Assembly (NCBI GenBank): GCA_013298945.1
Contig: JAAFJR010000010.1
Location: 1 to 64,000, forward strand
Length of the DNA stretch: 64,000 nt
DNA from: Polaromonas sp.
Lineage (GTDB): Bacteria > Pseudomonadota > Gammaproteobacteria > Burkholderiales > Burkholderiaceae_C
Direction: 5' to 3'
Part shown: one piece after another, positions 24,563 through 33,477 of the stretch
How the letters are laid out: each line of letters opens with the position of its first letter
Numbering within the stretch: position 1 is the stretch's first letter
Program-made: the position numbers and the translations under genes
The notes under the pieces: generated by a model
Database searches by the model: none
The model's input: the letters and a program-made list of their open reading frames with translations, nothing else
Told to the model about the DNA's origin: nothing

Positions 24563-26242
24563 TCATAGCAAAATACGACGGTAATCTGACAAGAGCTGAC
24601 CCAAGTAGGCGTTAAATCTTGCTGCAGCCGCACCATCAATCACGCGGTGATCGTAGCTGAGCGACAAAGGCAGCATCAAGCGCGGGGTGAACTCTTTGCC
24701 GTTCCAAACCGGTTCCATCACAGACTTGCTCAAACCCAAAATCGCCACTTCAGGCGCATTGATGATGGGGTGGAAGTAGCGGCCACCAATGCCACCAAGC
24801 GAGGAAATGGAGATGCAACCGCCCTGCATATCGCCACCGCCCAGTTTGCCATCACGTGCTTTTTTGGACAATTCGCCCATCTCGCTGGAGATTTGGAAAA
24901 TGCCTTTTTTATCAGCATCTTTCAGCACGGGAACGACCAAGCCGTTCGGCGTATCGGCTGCAAAGCCAATGTTGTAGTACTGTTTGTAGACCAGTTGGTC
25001 ACCGTCCAAAGAGGCGTTGAAATCAGGGAATTTCTTCAGTGCTGCAACAATCGCTTTGATAACGAATGCCAGCATGGTGATTTTCGCGCTTGGCGCACCA
25101 GATTTCGCTGCCTTCTCGCTTTCTAGGTTCATTTGAACGCGGAAAGCTTCTAAGTCAGTGATATCGCAGTTATCGTGGTTGGTGACGTGCGGAATCATTA
25201 CCCAGTTGCGGTGCAGATTAGCGCCACTGATTTTCTTGATGCGCGACAAGTCTTTGCGCTCAACAGGGCCGAACTTGGTGAAATCAACTTTTGGCCAAGG
25301 CAGCAATGTCATACCGCCTAAATCACCACCTGAACTGGCTGTAGCCGGCTTATTTGTTGCCTGAGCAGCTATTGTTTGTATAGCGCCAGACATAACAGAC
25401 TTGGTGAACTGTTGAATATCCTCCTCGGTAATTCGACCTTTTTGACCGCTGCCTTTGACCTCTGCCAAAGGCACGCCCAGCTCGCGTGCAAACTTGCGAA
25501 CTGAGGGTGATGCGTGGGGCAAACCCACAGTATTGGATGTTGGCGCATGCGCTGGCACGGCTGCTGCGGGAGCTGCCGGTGCGGCGATTGCAGCAGCAAC
25601 CGGTGCGGATGCTGTTTCTTGCGGTGCGGCTGCGGCTGACGGTGCAGTAGCTGCTGCGCTTGCCCCTTCCAAGATGGCGATCAAATCACCAATGTTGACC
25701 TTGTCGCCTAACTTGACCTTGAGTTCTTTGAGCACACCGGCGGCAGAAGATGGAATTTCCATCGCTGCTTTGTCGGATTCAACCGTCATCAATGATTGCT
25801 CCATTTTGATGGTGTCGCCAACTTTGACGAGAATTTCAATCACGGCCACGTCTTTGAAATCGCCAATATCGGGCACGTTGACCTCAACAGGGCCTGAAGC
25901 TGCCACCGCAGCCACTGCAACCGCAGGTGCCACTGCTTGCGCAACTGGGGCAGAAGCCGCAGCGGCTGGCGCAGCTGGTGCAGGCGCTGTTACTGCAGGT
26001 TCACCCGCAACTTCGAGTGACAAAACAATGGAGCCTTCTTTGACTTTATCACCCACGGCTACTTTGACTGCTGTGACCACGCCTGCGTGGCTGGAAGGGA
26101 TTTCCATGGACGCTTTGTCGCTTTCCACCGTCAGGATGGATTGATCCACCTTGATGCTGTCGCCCACCTTGACCATCAACTCAATGACGGCTACTTCTGC
26201 GAAGTCTCCAATATCTGGAACTTTGATATCTACCAATGCCAT
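24563..26242 (-). CDS. aceF: Pyruvate dehydrogenase E2, dihydrolipoamide acetyltransferase
   Basis: 559 residues. Two lipoyl domains (Lys43 and Lys158, both in ESDKA-MEIP motifs) are joined by Ala/Pro-rich linkers. A peripheral subunit-binding domain follows near residue 245 (SPSVRKFARELGVPLAEVKG), then a linker containing a palindromic repeat copy, then the catalytic domain from about 325 to the end with active His in SYDHRVIDGAAAARF. It transfers the acetyl group from E1 to CoA. GGAG precedes the ATG by about 6 nt; 18 bp separate it from aceE. Standard beta/gamma-proteobacterial architecture. Confidence 0.97.
   Translation of the reverse strand: MALVDIKVPDIGDFAEVAVIELMVKVGDSIKVDQSILTVESDKASMEIPSSHAGVVTAVKVAVGDKVKEGSIVLSLEVAGEPAVTAPAPAAPAAAASAPVAQAVAPAVAVAAVAASGPVEVNVPDIGDFKDVAVIEILVKVGDTIKMEQSLMTVESDKAAMEIPSSAAGVLKELKVKLGDKVNIGDLIAILEGASAAATAPSAAAAPQETASAPVAAAIAAPAAPAAAVPAHAPTSNTVGLPHASPSVRKFARELGVPLAEVKGSGQKGRITEEDIQQFTKSVMSGAIQTIAAQATNKPATASSGGDLGGMTLLPWPKVDFTKFGPVERKDLSRIKKISGANLHRNWVMIPHVTNHDNCDITDLEAFRVQMNLESEKAAKSGAPSAKITMLAFVIKAIVAALKKFPDFNASLDGDQLVYKQYYNIGFAADTPNGLVVPVLKDADKKGIFQISSEMGELSKKARDGKLGGGDMQGGCISISSLGGIGGRYFHPIINAPEVAILGLSKSVMEPVWNGKEFTPRLMLPLSLSYDHRVIDGAAAARFNAYLGQLLSDYRRILL
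25337..25384 (-). repeat. Palindromic repeat copy inside aceF (linker)
   Basis: On the coding strand: GCTATACAAACAATAGCTGC, then TCAGGCAACAAATAAGCC and GGCTACAG. It codes AIQTIAAQATNKPAT between the subunit-binding and catalytic domains. The consensus TAG stop in this frame is CAG (Gln) here. Confidence 0.82.
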
Positions 26243-26260
26243 ATTAATCTCCAGAATTTT

Positions 26261-28984
26261 TTATGCGTACAGCGGGTTGATTTTGTCGGTTTTGATGCCG
26301 TATTTTTTGATCGCTTCAGCCACTTTGACGACTGGCACACTGCCCTCTTCCGACAAGGCTTTGAGCGCCGCGACGACTATGTAATGGCGATTCACCTCAA
26401 AATGCTCGCGCAGTTTAGAGCGGAAGTCAGATCGACCAAAACCGTCTGTGCCCAATACTTTGTAAGAACGGTGCTTACCGTCTTTGTAGTTAGGGATGAA
26501 CGGACGAATCTGCTCGGCATAGGCTTTCATGTAATCGGTCGATGCAACAACGGGGCCAGCATGTGCAGACAATTGCTGCGCGACGAATGACAAGCGCGGC
26601 GCATCCGTTGGGTGCAACAAGTTGTGGCGCTCAGCATCTTGACCATCGCGCGTCAATTCGTTGAAACTTGGGCAGCTCCAGACGTTAGCAGCAACACCCC
26701 AGTCTTTTTCCAACAACTCTTGTGCCGCGATAGATTCACGCAAAATCGTGCCAGAGCCGAGCAATTGCACGGTCAAAGTTCCCTTTGTAGCAGCAGGTTT
26801 GCACAGATACATACCTTTGATGATTTGCTCTTCCGTACCCACGGTCAAACCGGGCATGGCATAGTTTTCATTCAACAAAGTGAGGTAGTAGAAGATATTG
26901 TCTTGATTCTCAACCATGCGTTTGAGACCATGGTGAAGAATCACGCCCACTTCGTGTGCAAATGTTGGGTCGTAGCTGATGCAGTTTGGAATCGTACCAG
27001 CCATGATGTGGCTGTGGCCGTCTTCGTGCTGCAAGCCCTCACCGTTCAGAGTGGTACGGCCAGACGTGCCGCCCAGCAGGAAGCCGCGTGCTTGCATGTC
27101 GCCCGCCGCCCAGGCCAAATCGCCAATGCGTTGGAAACCAAACATTGAGTAATAGACGTAAAACGGAATCATGATACGGTTGCTGGTGCTATAGCTTGTA
27201 GCTGCAGCGATCCAGCTGGACATGCCACCTGCTTCGTTGATACCCTCTTGCAAGATTTGACCCGCTTTGTCTTCGCGGTAGTACATGACTTGGTCTTTGT
27301 CGACTGGTGTGTAGTTTTGACCTGCAGGGTTGTAAATACCGATTTGACGGAACAAGCCTTCCATACCGAAAGTACGCGCTTCGTCTACCAAAATTGGTAC
27401 GACGCGTGGGCCTAAAGCTTGGTCGCGCAGAAGCGTGGTCAAGAAACGCACATAGGCTTGTGTTGTGGAGATTTCACGGCCTTCAGCAGTCGGCTCAATC
27501 ACCGATTTGAATGTTTCAAGCGCTGGCACAGTGAACTGCTCGTCCGCTTTGGTACGGCGATGTGGCAAGTAACCGCCCAAAGCCTTGCGGCGCTCGTGCA
27601 GGTATTGCATTTCTGGCGTGTCATCGGCTGGCTTGTAGAAAGGCAAATCTGCCAATTGGCTGTCTGGAATTGGGATATTGAAACGGTCGCGGAAGGCTTT
27701 GATGTCTTCGTCCGTCAGTTTCTTGGTTTGATGGACATTGTTTTTGCCTTCGCCCGATTTGCCCATACCAAAACCTTTAACGGTTTTAATCAACATCACG
27801 GTTGGCTGACCTTTGTGGTTGACCGCTTGGTGGTAGGCAGCATAGACCTTTTTAGAGTCATGGCCACCGCGACGTAGGTCAAAAATCTCTTCGTCGCTCA
27901 TGTGGGCGACCATTTCTAATGTGCGTGGGTCTTTACCAAAGAAATGCTTACGCACATAGGCGCCATCATTGGCCTTCATGGCTTGGTAGTCGCCGTCCAA
28001 GGTGTCCATCATCAGCTTGCGCAGTGCGCCGTCTTTGTCACGCGCCAACAACGGATCCCAGCCACTGCCCCACAACAGCTTGATAACGTTCCAGCCCGCA
28101 CCACGAAACTCGCCTTCCAGCTCTTGCACAATTTTGCCGTTGCCGCGCACTGGGCCATCCAAACGCTGCAAATTGCAGTTGATGACGAAAATCAGGTTAT
28201 CTAAGCCTTCACGTGCAGCCAAACCGATCGCGCCTAAAGATTCAACTTCGTCCATCTCACCATCACCACAGAATACCCAAACCTTGCGGTTTTCAGTGTT
28301 GGCGATGCCTCGCGCGTGCAAATACTTCAAGAAACGGGCTTGGTAAATCGCCATCAAAGGACCCAAACCCATAGAAACGGTTGGGAATTGCCAGAATTCC
28401 GGCATCAACTTGGGGTGCGGGTAGCTAGACAAACCCTTGCCGTCCACTTCTTGGCGGAAATTTAGCAACTGCTCTTCCGTCAAACGACCTTCTAGGTAAG
28501 CACGGGCGTAAACACCAGGTGATACATGGCCTTGGATATAAAGACAATCGCCACCGTGGTTTTCTGATTCAGCATGCCAGAAATGGTTAAAACCTGCACC
28601 AAACAAGCTTGCCAAGGAGGCGAATGAACCAATGTGACCGCCCAAATCTCCACCATCCGCTGGGTAATGTCGGTTGGCTTTGACCACCATAGCCATAGCG
28701 TTCCAGCGCATGTAAGCACGTAAACGCGCTTCAATGTCTAAGTTTCCAGGGGCATGTACTTGTTGTTCTGGCTCAATGGTGTTGACATACGCGGTCGTTG
28801 CTGAAAACGGCATGTCGATGCTGCTTTGGCGCGCATGTTCAAGCAGCTGCTCGAGTAAGAAATGCGCCCGTTCAGGGCCTTCAGAGGCGATAACGGCGGA
28901 CAAAGCATCCATCCACTCTCGGGTTTCTTGGCTATCGGCGTCCTGCGGGATCAGGCTTTGTAGGCTGTTTGGTACTGCTGACAT
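26261..28984 (-). CDS. aceE: Pyruvate dehydrogenase E1, homodimeric type
   Basis: 907 residues, the full length of AceE. It has GGDLGGHIGSFASLASLFGAG split across the thiamine site near residue 110-125, the ThDP/Mg motif WVFCGDGEMDEVESLGAI (about 235) with the conserved downstream Asn in IFVINCNLQRLDGPVRGN, and the C-terminal transketolase-like domain ending GFGRSDFR. It decarboxylates pyruvate and acetylates E2. AGGAG lies 7 nt before the ATG. First gene of the operon; a two-component pair is read divergently from the 29001-29221 gap. Confidence 0.98.
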   Translation of the reverse strand: MSAVPNSLQSLIPQDADSQETREWMDALSAVIASEGPERAHFLLEQLLEHARQSSIDMPFSATTAYVNTIEPEQQVHAPGNLDIEARLRAYMRWNAMAMVVKANRHYPADGGDLGGHIGSFASLASLFGAGFNHFWHAESENHGGDCLYIQGHVSPGVYARAYLEGRLTEEQLLNFRQEVDGKGLSSYPHPKLMPEFWQFPTVSMGLGPLMAIYQARFLKYLHARGIANTENRKVWVFCGDGEMDEVESLGAIGLAAREGLDNLIFVINCNLQRLDGPVRGNGKIVQELEGEFRGAGWNVIKLLWGSGWDPLLARDKDGALRKLMMDTLDGDYQAMKANDGAYVRKHFFGKDPRTLEMVAHMSDEEIFDLRRGGHDSKKVYAAYHQAVNHKGQPTVMLIKTVKGFGMGKSGEGKNNVHQTKKLTDEDIKAFRDRFNIPIPDSQLADLPFYKPADDTPEMQYLHERRKALGGYLPHRRTKADEQFTVPALETFKSVIEPTAEGREISTTQAYVRFLTTLLRDQALGPRVVPILVDEARTFGMEGLFRQIGIYNPAGQNYTPVDKDQVMYYREDKAGQILQEGINEAGGMSSWIAAATSYSTSNRIMIPFYVYYSMFGFQRIGDLAWAAGDMQARGFLLGGTSGRTTLNGEGLQHEDGHSHIMAGTIPNCISYDPTFAHEVGVILHHGLKRMVENQDNIFYYLTLLNENYAMPGLTVGTEEQIIKGMYLCKPAATKGTLTVQLLGSGTILRESIAAQELLEKDWGVAANVWSCPSFNELTRDGQDAERHNLLHPTDAPRLSFVAQQLSAHAGPVVASTDYMKAYAEQIRPFIPNYKDGKHRSYKVLGTDGFGRSDFRSKLREHFEVNRHYIVVAALKALSEEGSVPVVKVAEAIKKYGIKTDKINPLYA

Positions 28985-29221
28985 GTTTGTCTCCTGTTAA
29001 TTTGGACTTTATTGACGCCTAACTTACATTTAAATTACGTATAAATTACGATGAAATCACTTCCAATTTAATCGCAAATTAGGTCAACTTCTCTATTGTG
29101 ACATAAATTTTACAAATTATCAAATGGTGAATATTCATTTTGCATTATGAAATTATAAATACTTTTGAAGCTAAGCAAAGTTTGTATGCAAAGCAATACA
29201 CTCTTGTGCATGGATTTGAGT

Positions 29222-31750
29222 ATGAGTAACCGTAAAAACAGCGACAAGTTGACTGGTATTCCTGCGTGGCTAAGTGGCTGGTGGCGTAGGCAGTCGCCAA
29301 ATCGGCAAGACAGATATGCCAGCATTGCGCCATTGATAACAATTCTTTTATTTTTGGCGGCGATCGTTGCTTCATTTTCTTATTTACGTTTAGAAGAAAT
29401 AGACCGCGAACAAGAAACGATCAAACGCGATGTTGAATATGCACAGCAACGTTTGCGCCTGCGTCTCTTAGAGCGTCAAGAACAACTCATGCGCGTGGCA
29501 CGCGATGTGTCCAGCAAAGAAATAGATGAAGAAGATTTCACGACTCAAGCTGAAACGCTGATTAACAATTATCCTGAGTTGCATGCCATTACGTGGGTAG
29601 ATAGCAAACAACGTGTCAAAGCAGCTTACGCGTCCTCCAGCGCCTCTGGCACTCAATTGCGCGGCGTAGGCAGTGTTGTTAGCTTCAAGGATGCAGAGGG
29701 TTCATTTGCGTTCAACCTAGCCAAAGACTTAGCGCAACCCATTTACTCACGTCCCATAATCGAAGCGGGTGCAGAGCCGATTTTGCAATTACACATACCG
29801 CTGTCTGAAAAAGGCAAGTTTGCGGGCGTCATCATGGGTGAATACGCGGTAGATGGTGTTCTACGGTATGGCGTCCCAAGCGAAATCACTTCTAAATATG
29901 CGGTATCACTGATTAACGGTAAAAATGTCGTGCTAGCTGGACAAACGATCAAGCCTCGTAACGCGGCTACCAAGCTCTTGCCTTGGGCTGCTGCGCCTAA
30001 TGAATACCAAATTCCAGTTTCCCCGGTTGGTAACGACTTGGTCTTGCGCGCTAGAGCCTATCGAACCTCATTAGGCTTGGTAGGAAGTGGTCTGTTTTGG
30101 TTAACCGCGGCACTGAGCGCATTAACAGTTTGGATGTTAGTCGCTATGTGGCGTCACACCCGTAGGCGTCTACGAACACAGCAAGCCCTGATCAGTGAAA
30201 CCAACTTTCGTCGTGCTATGGAAAACTCCATGCTCACAGGTATGCGTGCGTTAGACATGCAAGGCAAAATCACCTATGTTAACCCTGCATTTTGTGAGAT
30301 GACGGGCTGGTCAGAAGCTGAGTTGATCGGCACGACAGCGCCCTTTCCGTACTGGCCCGCGCAAGATTATGAAATCCTAAGCAAGCAGTTGGAAGATGAG
30401 TTAGCTGGTCATGCGCCAAAGGGTGGTTTCCAAATTCGCGTGAAGCGCAAAAACGGCAAATTGTTTGATGCACGCATGTATGTCTCCCCCTTGATTGATG
30501 CTAAGGGCCAGCAAACTGGTTTGATGACGTCAACCACGGATATCACTGAACCCAACCGTGTGCGTCAGCAACTCTTAGAGTCACAAGACCGATTCATCAC
30601 TGTTTTAGAAGGTATGGATGCTTCAGTATCTGTAGCACCTTTAGGCAGATCTGACTTGCTGTTTGCCAACAAAATGTACCGCCAATGGTTTGGCGCGGAT
30701 ACTGTCGGGCACTTGCAGTTGATCGCGCAGGCTGGCGTCCCTGCTGAAATGCCGCTCGAAGAAATTGGTGATGATGTGGATAGCTTAGCTGGTTTGCCGC
30801 AAGACGAGCTGAGCACCTCGCAGATCAAAAACTTTGAGATTTTTATTCCTGAGCTGTCTAAATGGTTAGAAGTTCGTTCGCGATACTTAACTTGGGTTGA
30901 TGGCCGCTTAGCCCAAATGGTGATTGCAACCGACATCACGTCACGCCGAGATGCTGAGGCTCTGGCTTTACAGCAAGCTGAGCGGGCAGAAAGTGCCAGT
31001 CGGCTCATCACTATGGGAGAGATGGCTTCCAGCGTGGCGCATGAACTGAACCAGCCACTGACAGCTATCAGTTTGTACTGCAACGGCATGGTCTCACGCA
31101 TCAAAGACAAGCAAATCTCAGAAGTAGACATGCTTAATGCGCTTGATAAAACAGCCAAACAAGCCCAGCGCGCAGGACTCATCATCCAGCGGATTCGATC
31201 ATTCGTTAAGCGTAGCGCACCCAATCGAACCGCGTCGAACGTAATGGCTATGGTTGATGCAGCCAAAGAGCTGGCAGAAATTGAAATGCGACGCAGAAAT
31301 GTTCACTTACGAACCTATGTTGCAGCACGTTTGCCAGATTTGCAGGTGGATCCGATTTTGATTGAGCAGGTATTAATCAACTTACTTAAAAACGCCGCCG
31401 AGTCTGTTGACGCTGCGCAGCGCAGTTCTGCCAACCGAAGTGTGGAGTTGCGCGTTACGCCTAAGAAAGTTGAAGACAAGCAAGTGATTGAGTTTACGGT
31501 GGTCGATACCGGTTTGGGCTTGCAACCCGAAGTGATGGCGCGTTTATACGAGTCCTTCTTTTCTACCAAGGCGGAAGGCATGGGCATGGGCTTGAGTTTG
31601 TGTCGCTCTATCGTCGAGTCGCACTTAGGGCGAATAGCCGCTGAGAACATCTACAATGGTGCAGATGTCGTGGGCTGTCGGTTTGCCTTTTGGCTTCCCT
31701 TACAGCTAGAGAATTTGCCAGAAACAAGCGCTTCGCCAAGCGCGGCGTAA
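29222..31750 (+). CDS. Membrane PAS-domain sensor histidine kinase (FixL-like), divergent from pdh
   Basis: About 842 residues. A first membrane helix (ITILLFLAAIVASFSYL) is followed by a periplasmic sensor region of about 240 residues with a coiled start, then a second helix (GLFWLTAALSALTVWMLVAMW). Then come one clear PAS domain (ITYVNPAFCEMTGWSEAELIG) and a second PAS-like region. HisKA has His in SVAHELNQPLTAISLYCNGM (about residue 604); HATPase has NLLKNAAES and MGMGLSLCRSIVESHLG. Start is uncertain: ATGs at 29186, 29210 and 29222 are in frame. Coupled to the response regulator 29 bp downstream. Probably senses a carboxylate or other periplasmic signal and may control the divergent pdh operon. 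Confidence 0.92.
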   Translation: MSNRKNSDKLTGIPAWLSGWWRRQSPNRQDRYASIAPLITILLFLAAIVASFSYLRLEEIDREQETIKRDVEYAQQRLRLRLLERQEQLMRVARDVSSKEIDEEDFTTQAETLINNYPELHAITWVDSKQRVKAAYASSSASGTQLRGVGSVVSFKDAEGSFAFNLAKDLAQPIYSRPIIEAGAEPILQLHIPLSEKGKFAGVIMGEYAVDGVLRYGVPSEITSKYAVSLINGKNVVLAGQTIKPRNAATKLLPWAAAPNEYQIPVSPVGNDLVLRARAYRTSLGLVGSGLFWLTAALSALTVWMLVAMWRHTRRRLRTQQALISETNFRRAMENSMLTGMRALDMQGKITYVNPAFCEMTGWSEAELIGTTAPFPYWPAQDYEILSKQLEDELAGHAPKGGFQIRVKRKNGKLFDARMYVSPLIDAKGQQTGLMTSTTDITEPNRVRQQLLESQDRFITVLEGMDASVSVAPLGRSDLLFANKMYRQWFGADTVGHLQLIAQAGVPAEMPLEEIGDDVDSLAGLPQDELSTSQIKNFEIFIPELSKWLEVRSRYLTWVDGRLAQMVIATDITSRRDAEALALQQAERAESASRLITMGEMASSVAHELNQPLTAISLYCNGMVSRIKDKQISEVDMLNALDKTAKQAQRAGLIIQRIRSFVKRSAPNRTASNVMAMVDAAKELAEIEMRRRNVHLRTYVAARLPDLQVDPILIEQVLINLLKNAAESVDAAQRSSANRSVELRVTPKKVEDKQVIEFTVVDTGLGLQPEVMARLYESFFSTKAEGMGMGLSLCRSIVESHLGRIAAENIYNGADVVGCRFAFWLPLQLENLPETSASPSAA

Positions 31751-31779
31751 CTGAATTTATATTAAGCAGGAGTATTTGA

Positions 31780-32409
31780 ATGAGTTTGATTCCAAAAAAA
31801 GGTACTGTTTACGTTGTGGACGACGACGAGGCTGTGCGCGACTCATTGCAATGGTTGCTTGAAGGCAAAGACTACCGCGTGCGCTGTTTTGACTCCGCTG
31901 AAACCTTTTTAAGCCGCTACGATGCACGTGAAGTTGCATGTTTGATTGTCGATATACGTATGGGTGGTATGACCGGTTTGGACTTACAAAACCGCTTGAT
32001 CGAGCGCCAATCTCCCCTACCCATTGTCTTCATCACCGGTCACGGCGACGTGCCCATGGCCGTAGACACCATGAAAAAAGGCGCGATGGACTTTATCCAA
32101 AAACCGTTCAAAGAGGAAGCCTTGGTTAGCTTGGTAGAGCGCATGTTGGAGCAAGCCAAATCCACTTTTGCTGACCACCAAACTTCCGCTAGCCGAGATG
32201 CACTCTTAGGTAAACTCACCTCGCGTGAATCACAGGTTTTAGAGCGCATCGTCGCCGGTCGTTTGAACAAGCAAATTGCGGACGACTTGGCCATCAGCAT
32301 CAAAACCGTAGAAGCCCACCGCGCCAACATCATGGAAAAGCTAGGTGCGAATACGGTGGCCGATTTGCTGAAGATTGCTTTGGGCAAAAATGCGCCGAAA
32401 GCAGCTTAA
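31780..32409 (+). CDS. FixJ-family response regulator
   Basis: 209 residues. Receiver: VYVVDDDEAVRDSLQWLLE at the start, phosphoacceptor Asp in CLIVDIRMGGMTGLDLQ (about residue 54), FITGHGDVPMAVDTMKKGAMD with the FixJ-type Thr and the Lys in FIQKPFKEEAL. LuxR helix-turn-helix at the C-terminus: LTSRESQVLERIVAGRLNK and IADDLAISIKTVEAHRANIM. Follows the PAS kinase and is its likely partner. Receiver wording is FixJ/TodT-like. Position next to the pdh operon makes that operon the first target to test. Confidence 0.95.
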   Translation: MSLIPKKGTVYVVDDDEAVRDSLQWLLEGKDYRVRCFDSAETFLSRYDAREVACLIVDIRMGGMTGLDLQNRLIERQSPLPIVFITGHGDVPMAVDTMKKGAMDFIQKPFKEEALVSLVERMLEQAKSTFADHQTSASRDALLGKLTSRESQVLERIVAGRLNKQIADDLAISIKTVEAHRANIMEKLGANTVADLLKIALGKNAPKAA

Positions 32410-32422
32410 AAAACCACCTTCA

Positions 32423-32472
32423 TTACTATATTTTTTATAGCTGCTTAGGCAGCAAATACGCCGGCTACAGCC
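32423..32472 (+). repeat. Palindromic repeat copy (intergenic, forward; near consensus)
   Basis: TTACTATATTTTTTATAGCT, then GCTTAGGCAGCAAATACG and CCGGCTACAGCC. Just after the response regulator stop and before folD. Confidence 0.9.
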
Positions 32473-32539
32473 ATTTTTATTATTAAAATGTGTCTTAAGC
32501 TGGCGTTTTTACTTTTTATTTATCACTTTTTAGCATCCC

Positions 32540-33391
32540 ATGACAGCTCAAAACATCGACGGTATCGCCCTTTCTAAACAACTCCGTGCCGAAGTGGCGC
32601 AACGCACACTTGCCCTCAAGGCTCGAGGCATCACCCCGGGTTTAGCGGTGATTTTGGTGGGCGAGGACCCTGCCAGCCAAGTTTATGTTCGCAACAAAGT
32701 CAAAGCCTGCGAAGACAGCGGTTTGCACTCGGTTTTTGAAAAATATGAAGCATCATTGAGCCAAGCGGATTTACTCACTCGCATTGCTGCTTTAAACGCT
32801 GACAAAACCATCCACGGCATCTTGGTGCAAATGCCTTTACCAAAGCACATTGACCCTCAAGCAGTAATTGAAGCTATCGCCGCAAGCAAAGACGTGGACG
32901 GTTATTCAACTTTGAGTGCGGGTGAGCTGTTGACGGGAGCGCCAGGTTTCAACCCTTGCACCCCTTTCGGCTGCATGAAATTGATTGAAAGCACAGGTAT
33001 TAACCTGCGCGGCAAGCATGCGGTCGTCATTGGTCGCAGCAACACCGTGGGCAAACCCATGGCTTTAATGTTGTTGGCAGCGCACGCCACTGTCACCATT
33101 TGCCACAGCGCCACAGACAATATCAAACAGCACACATTACAGGCTGACGTCGTCGTCGCTGCCGTGGGTCGTCGCAACGTGTTGACCGCAGACATGGTGA
33201 AACCCGGCGCTATCGTGATTGACGTTGGCATGAACCGTGATGACAATGGCAAACTCTGCGGCGATGTGGACTTTGCAGCGATCAAAGAAGTCGCAAGCTA
33301 CATTACACCCGTGCCGGGCGGCGTAGGGCCAATGACGATTACGATGCTGCTCGTGAATACCTTGAATTCTGCTGAACGTTCTGCAGCCTAA
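32540..33391 (+). CDS. folD: Methylenetetrahydrofolate dehydrogenase/cyclohydrolase
   Basis: 283 residues, normal FolD length. [21 protein letters not shown] (split over the first strand and helix) carries the substrate Tyr and Lys region: [23 protein letters not shown] and [11 protein letters not shown] are family landmarks. The NADP site is [18 protein letters not shown], and [15 protein letters not shown] closes the domain. It interconverts 5,10-methylene- and 10-formyl-tetrahydrofolate. Preceded by a palindromic repeat and followed by a REP-like element, so it is probably transcribed alone. Confidence 0.98.
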   Translation: MTAQNIDGIALSKQLRAEVAQRTLALKARGITPGLAVILVGEDPASQVYVRNKVKACEDSGLHSVFEKYEASLSQADLLTRIAALNADKTIHGILVQMPLPKHIDPQAVIEAIAASKDVDGYSTLSAGELLTGAPGFNPCTPFGCMKLIESTGINLRGKHAVVIGRSNTVGKPMALMLLAAHATVTICHSATDNIKQHTLQADVVVAAVGRRNVLTADMVKPGAIVIDVGMNRDDNGKLCGDVDFAAIKEVASYITPVPGGVGPMTITMLLVNTLNSAERSAA

Positions 33392-33402
33392 ACAAACCGA
33401 AT

Positions 33403-33430
33403 CCGTTCGGGCTGAGCTTGTCGAAGCCTT
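33403..33430 (+). repeat. REP-like palindrome
   Basis: CCGTTCGGGCTGAGCTTGTC then GAAGCCTT; the arms GGCT and AGCC with inner GAGCTTGTC form a small hairpin. The word TTCGGGCTGAGCTTGTCGAA is a widespread proteobacterial REP sequence, usually mobilised by REP-associated transposases. None is in this window. Confidence 0.75.
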
Positions 33431-33477
33431 CTCTAGGTTTGGCTTGAATCGTCCGAAATCGACCTTATATCAAACGT

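Noticed and set aside
25455-26144. 229-residue frame antisense to aceF
   Set aside because: Its Ala/Gly/Thr-rich sequence mirrors the Ala/Pro linkers of the E2 protein; a codon-usage shadow.
30565-31266. 233-residue frame antisense to the PAS kinase
   Set aside because: Shadow of a clear kinase gene; composition is Ser/Ala-rich with no domain.
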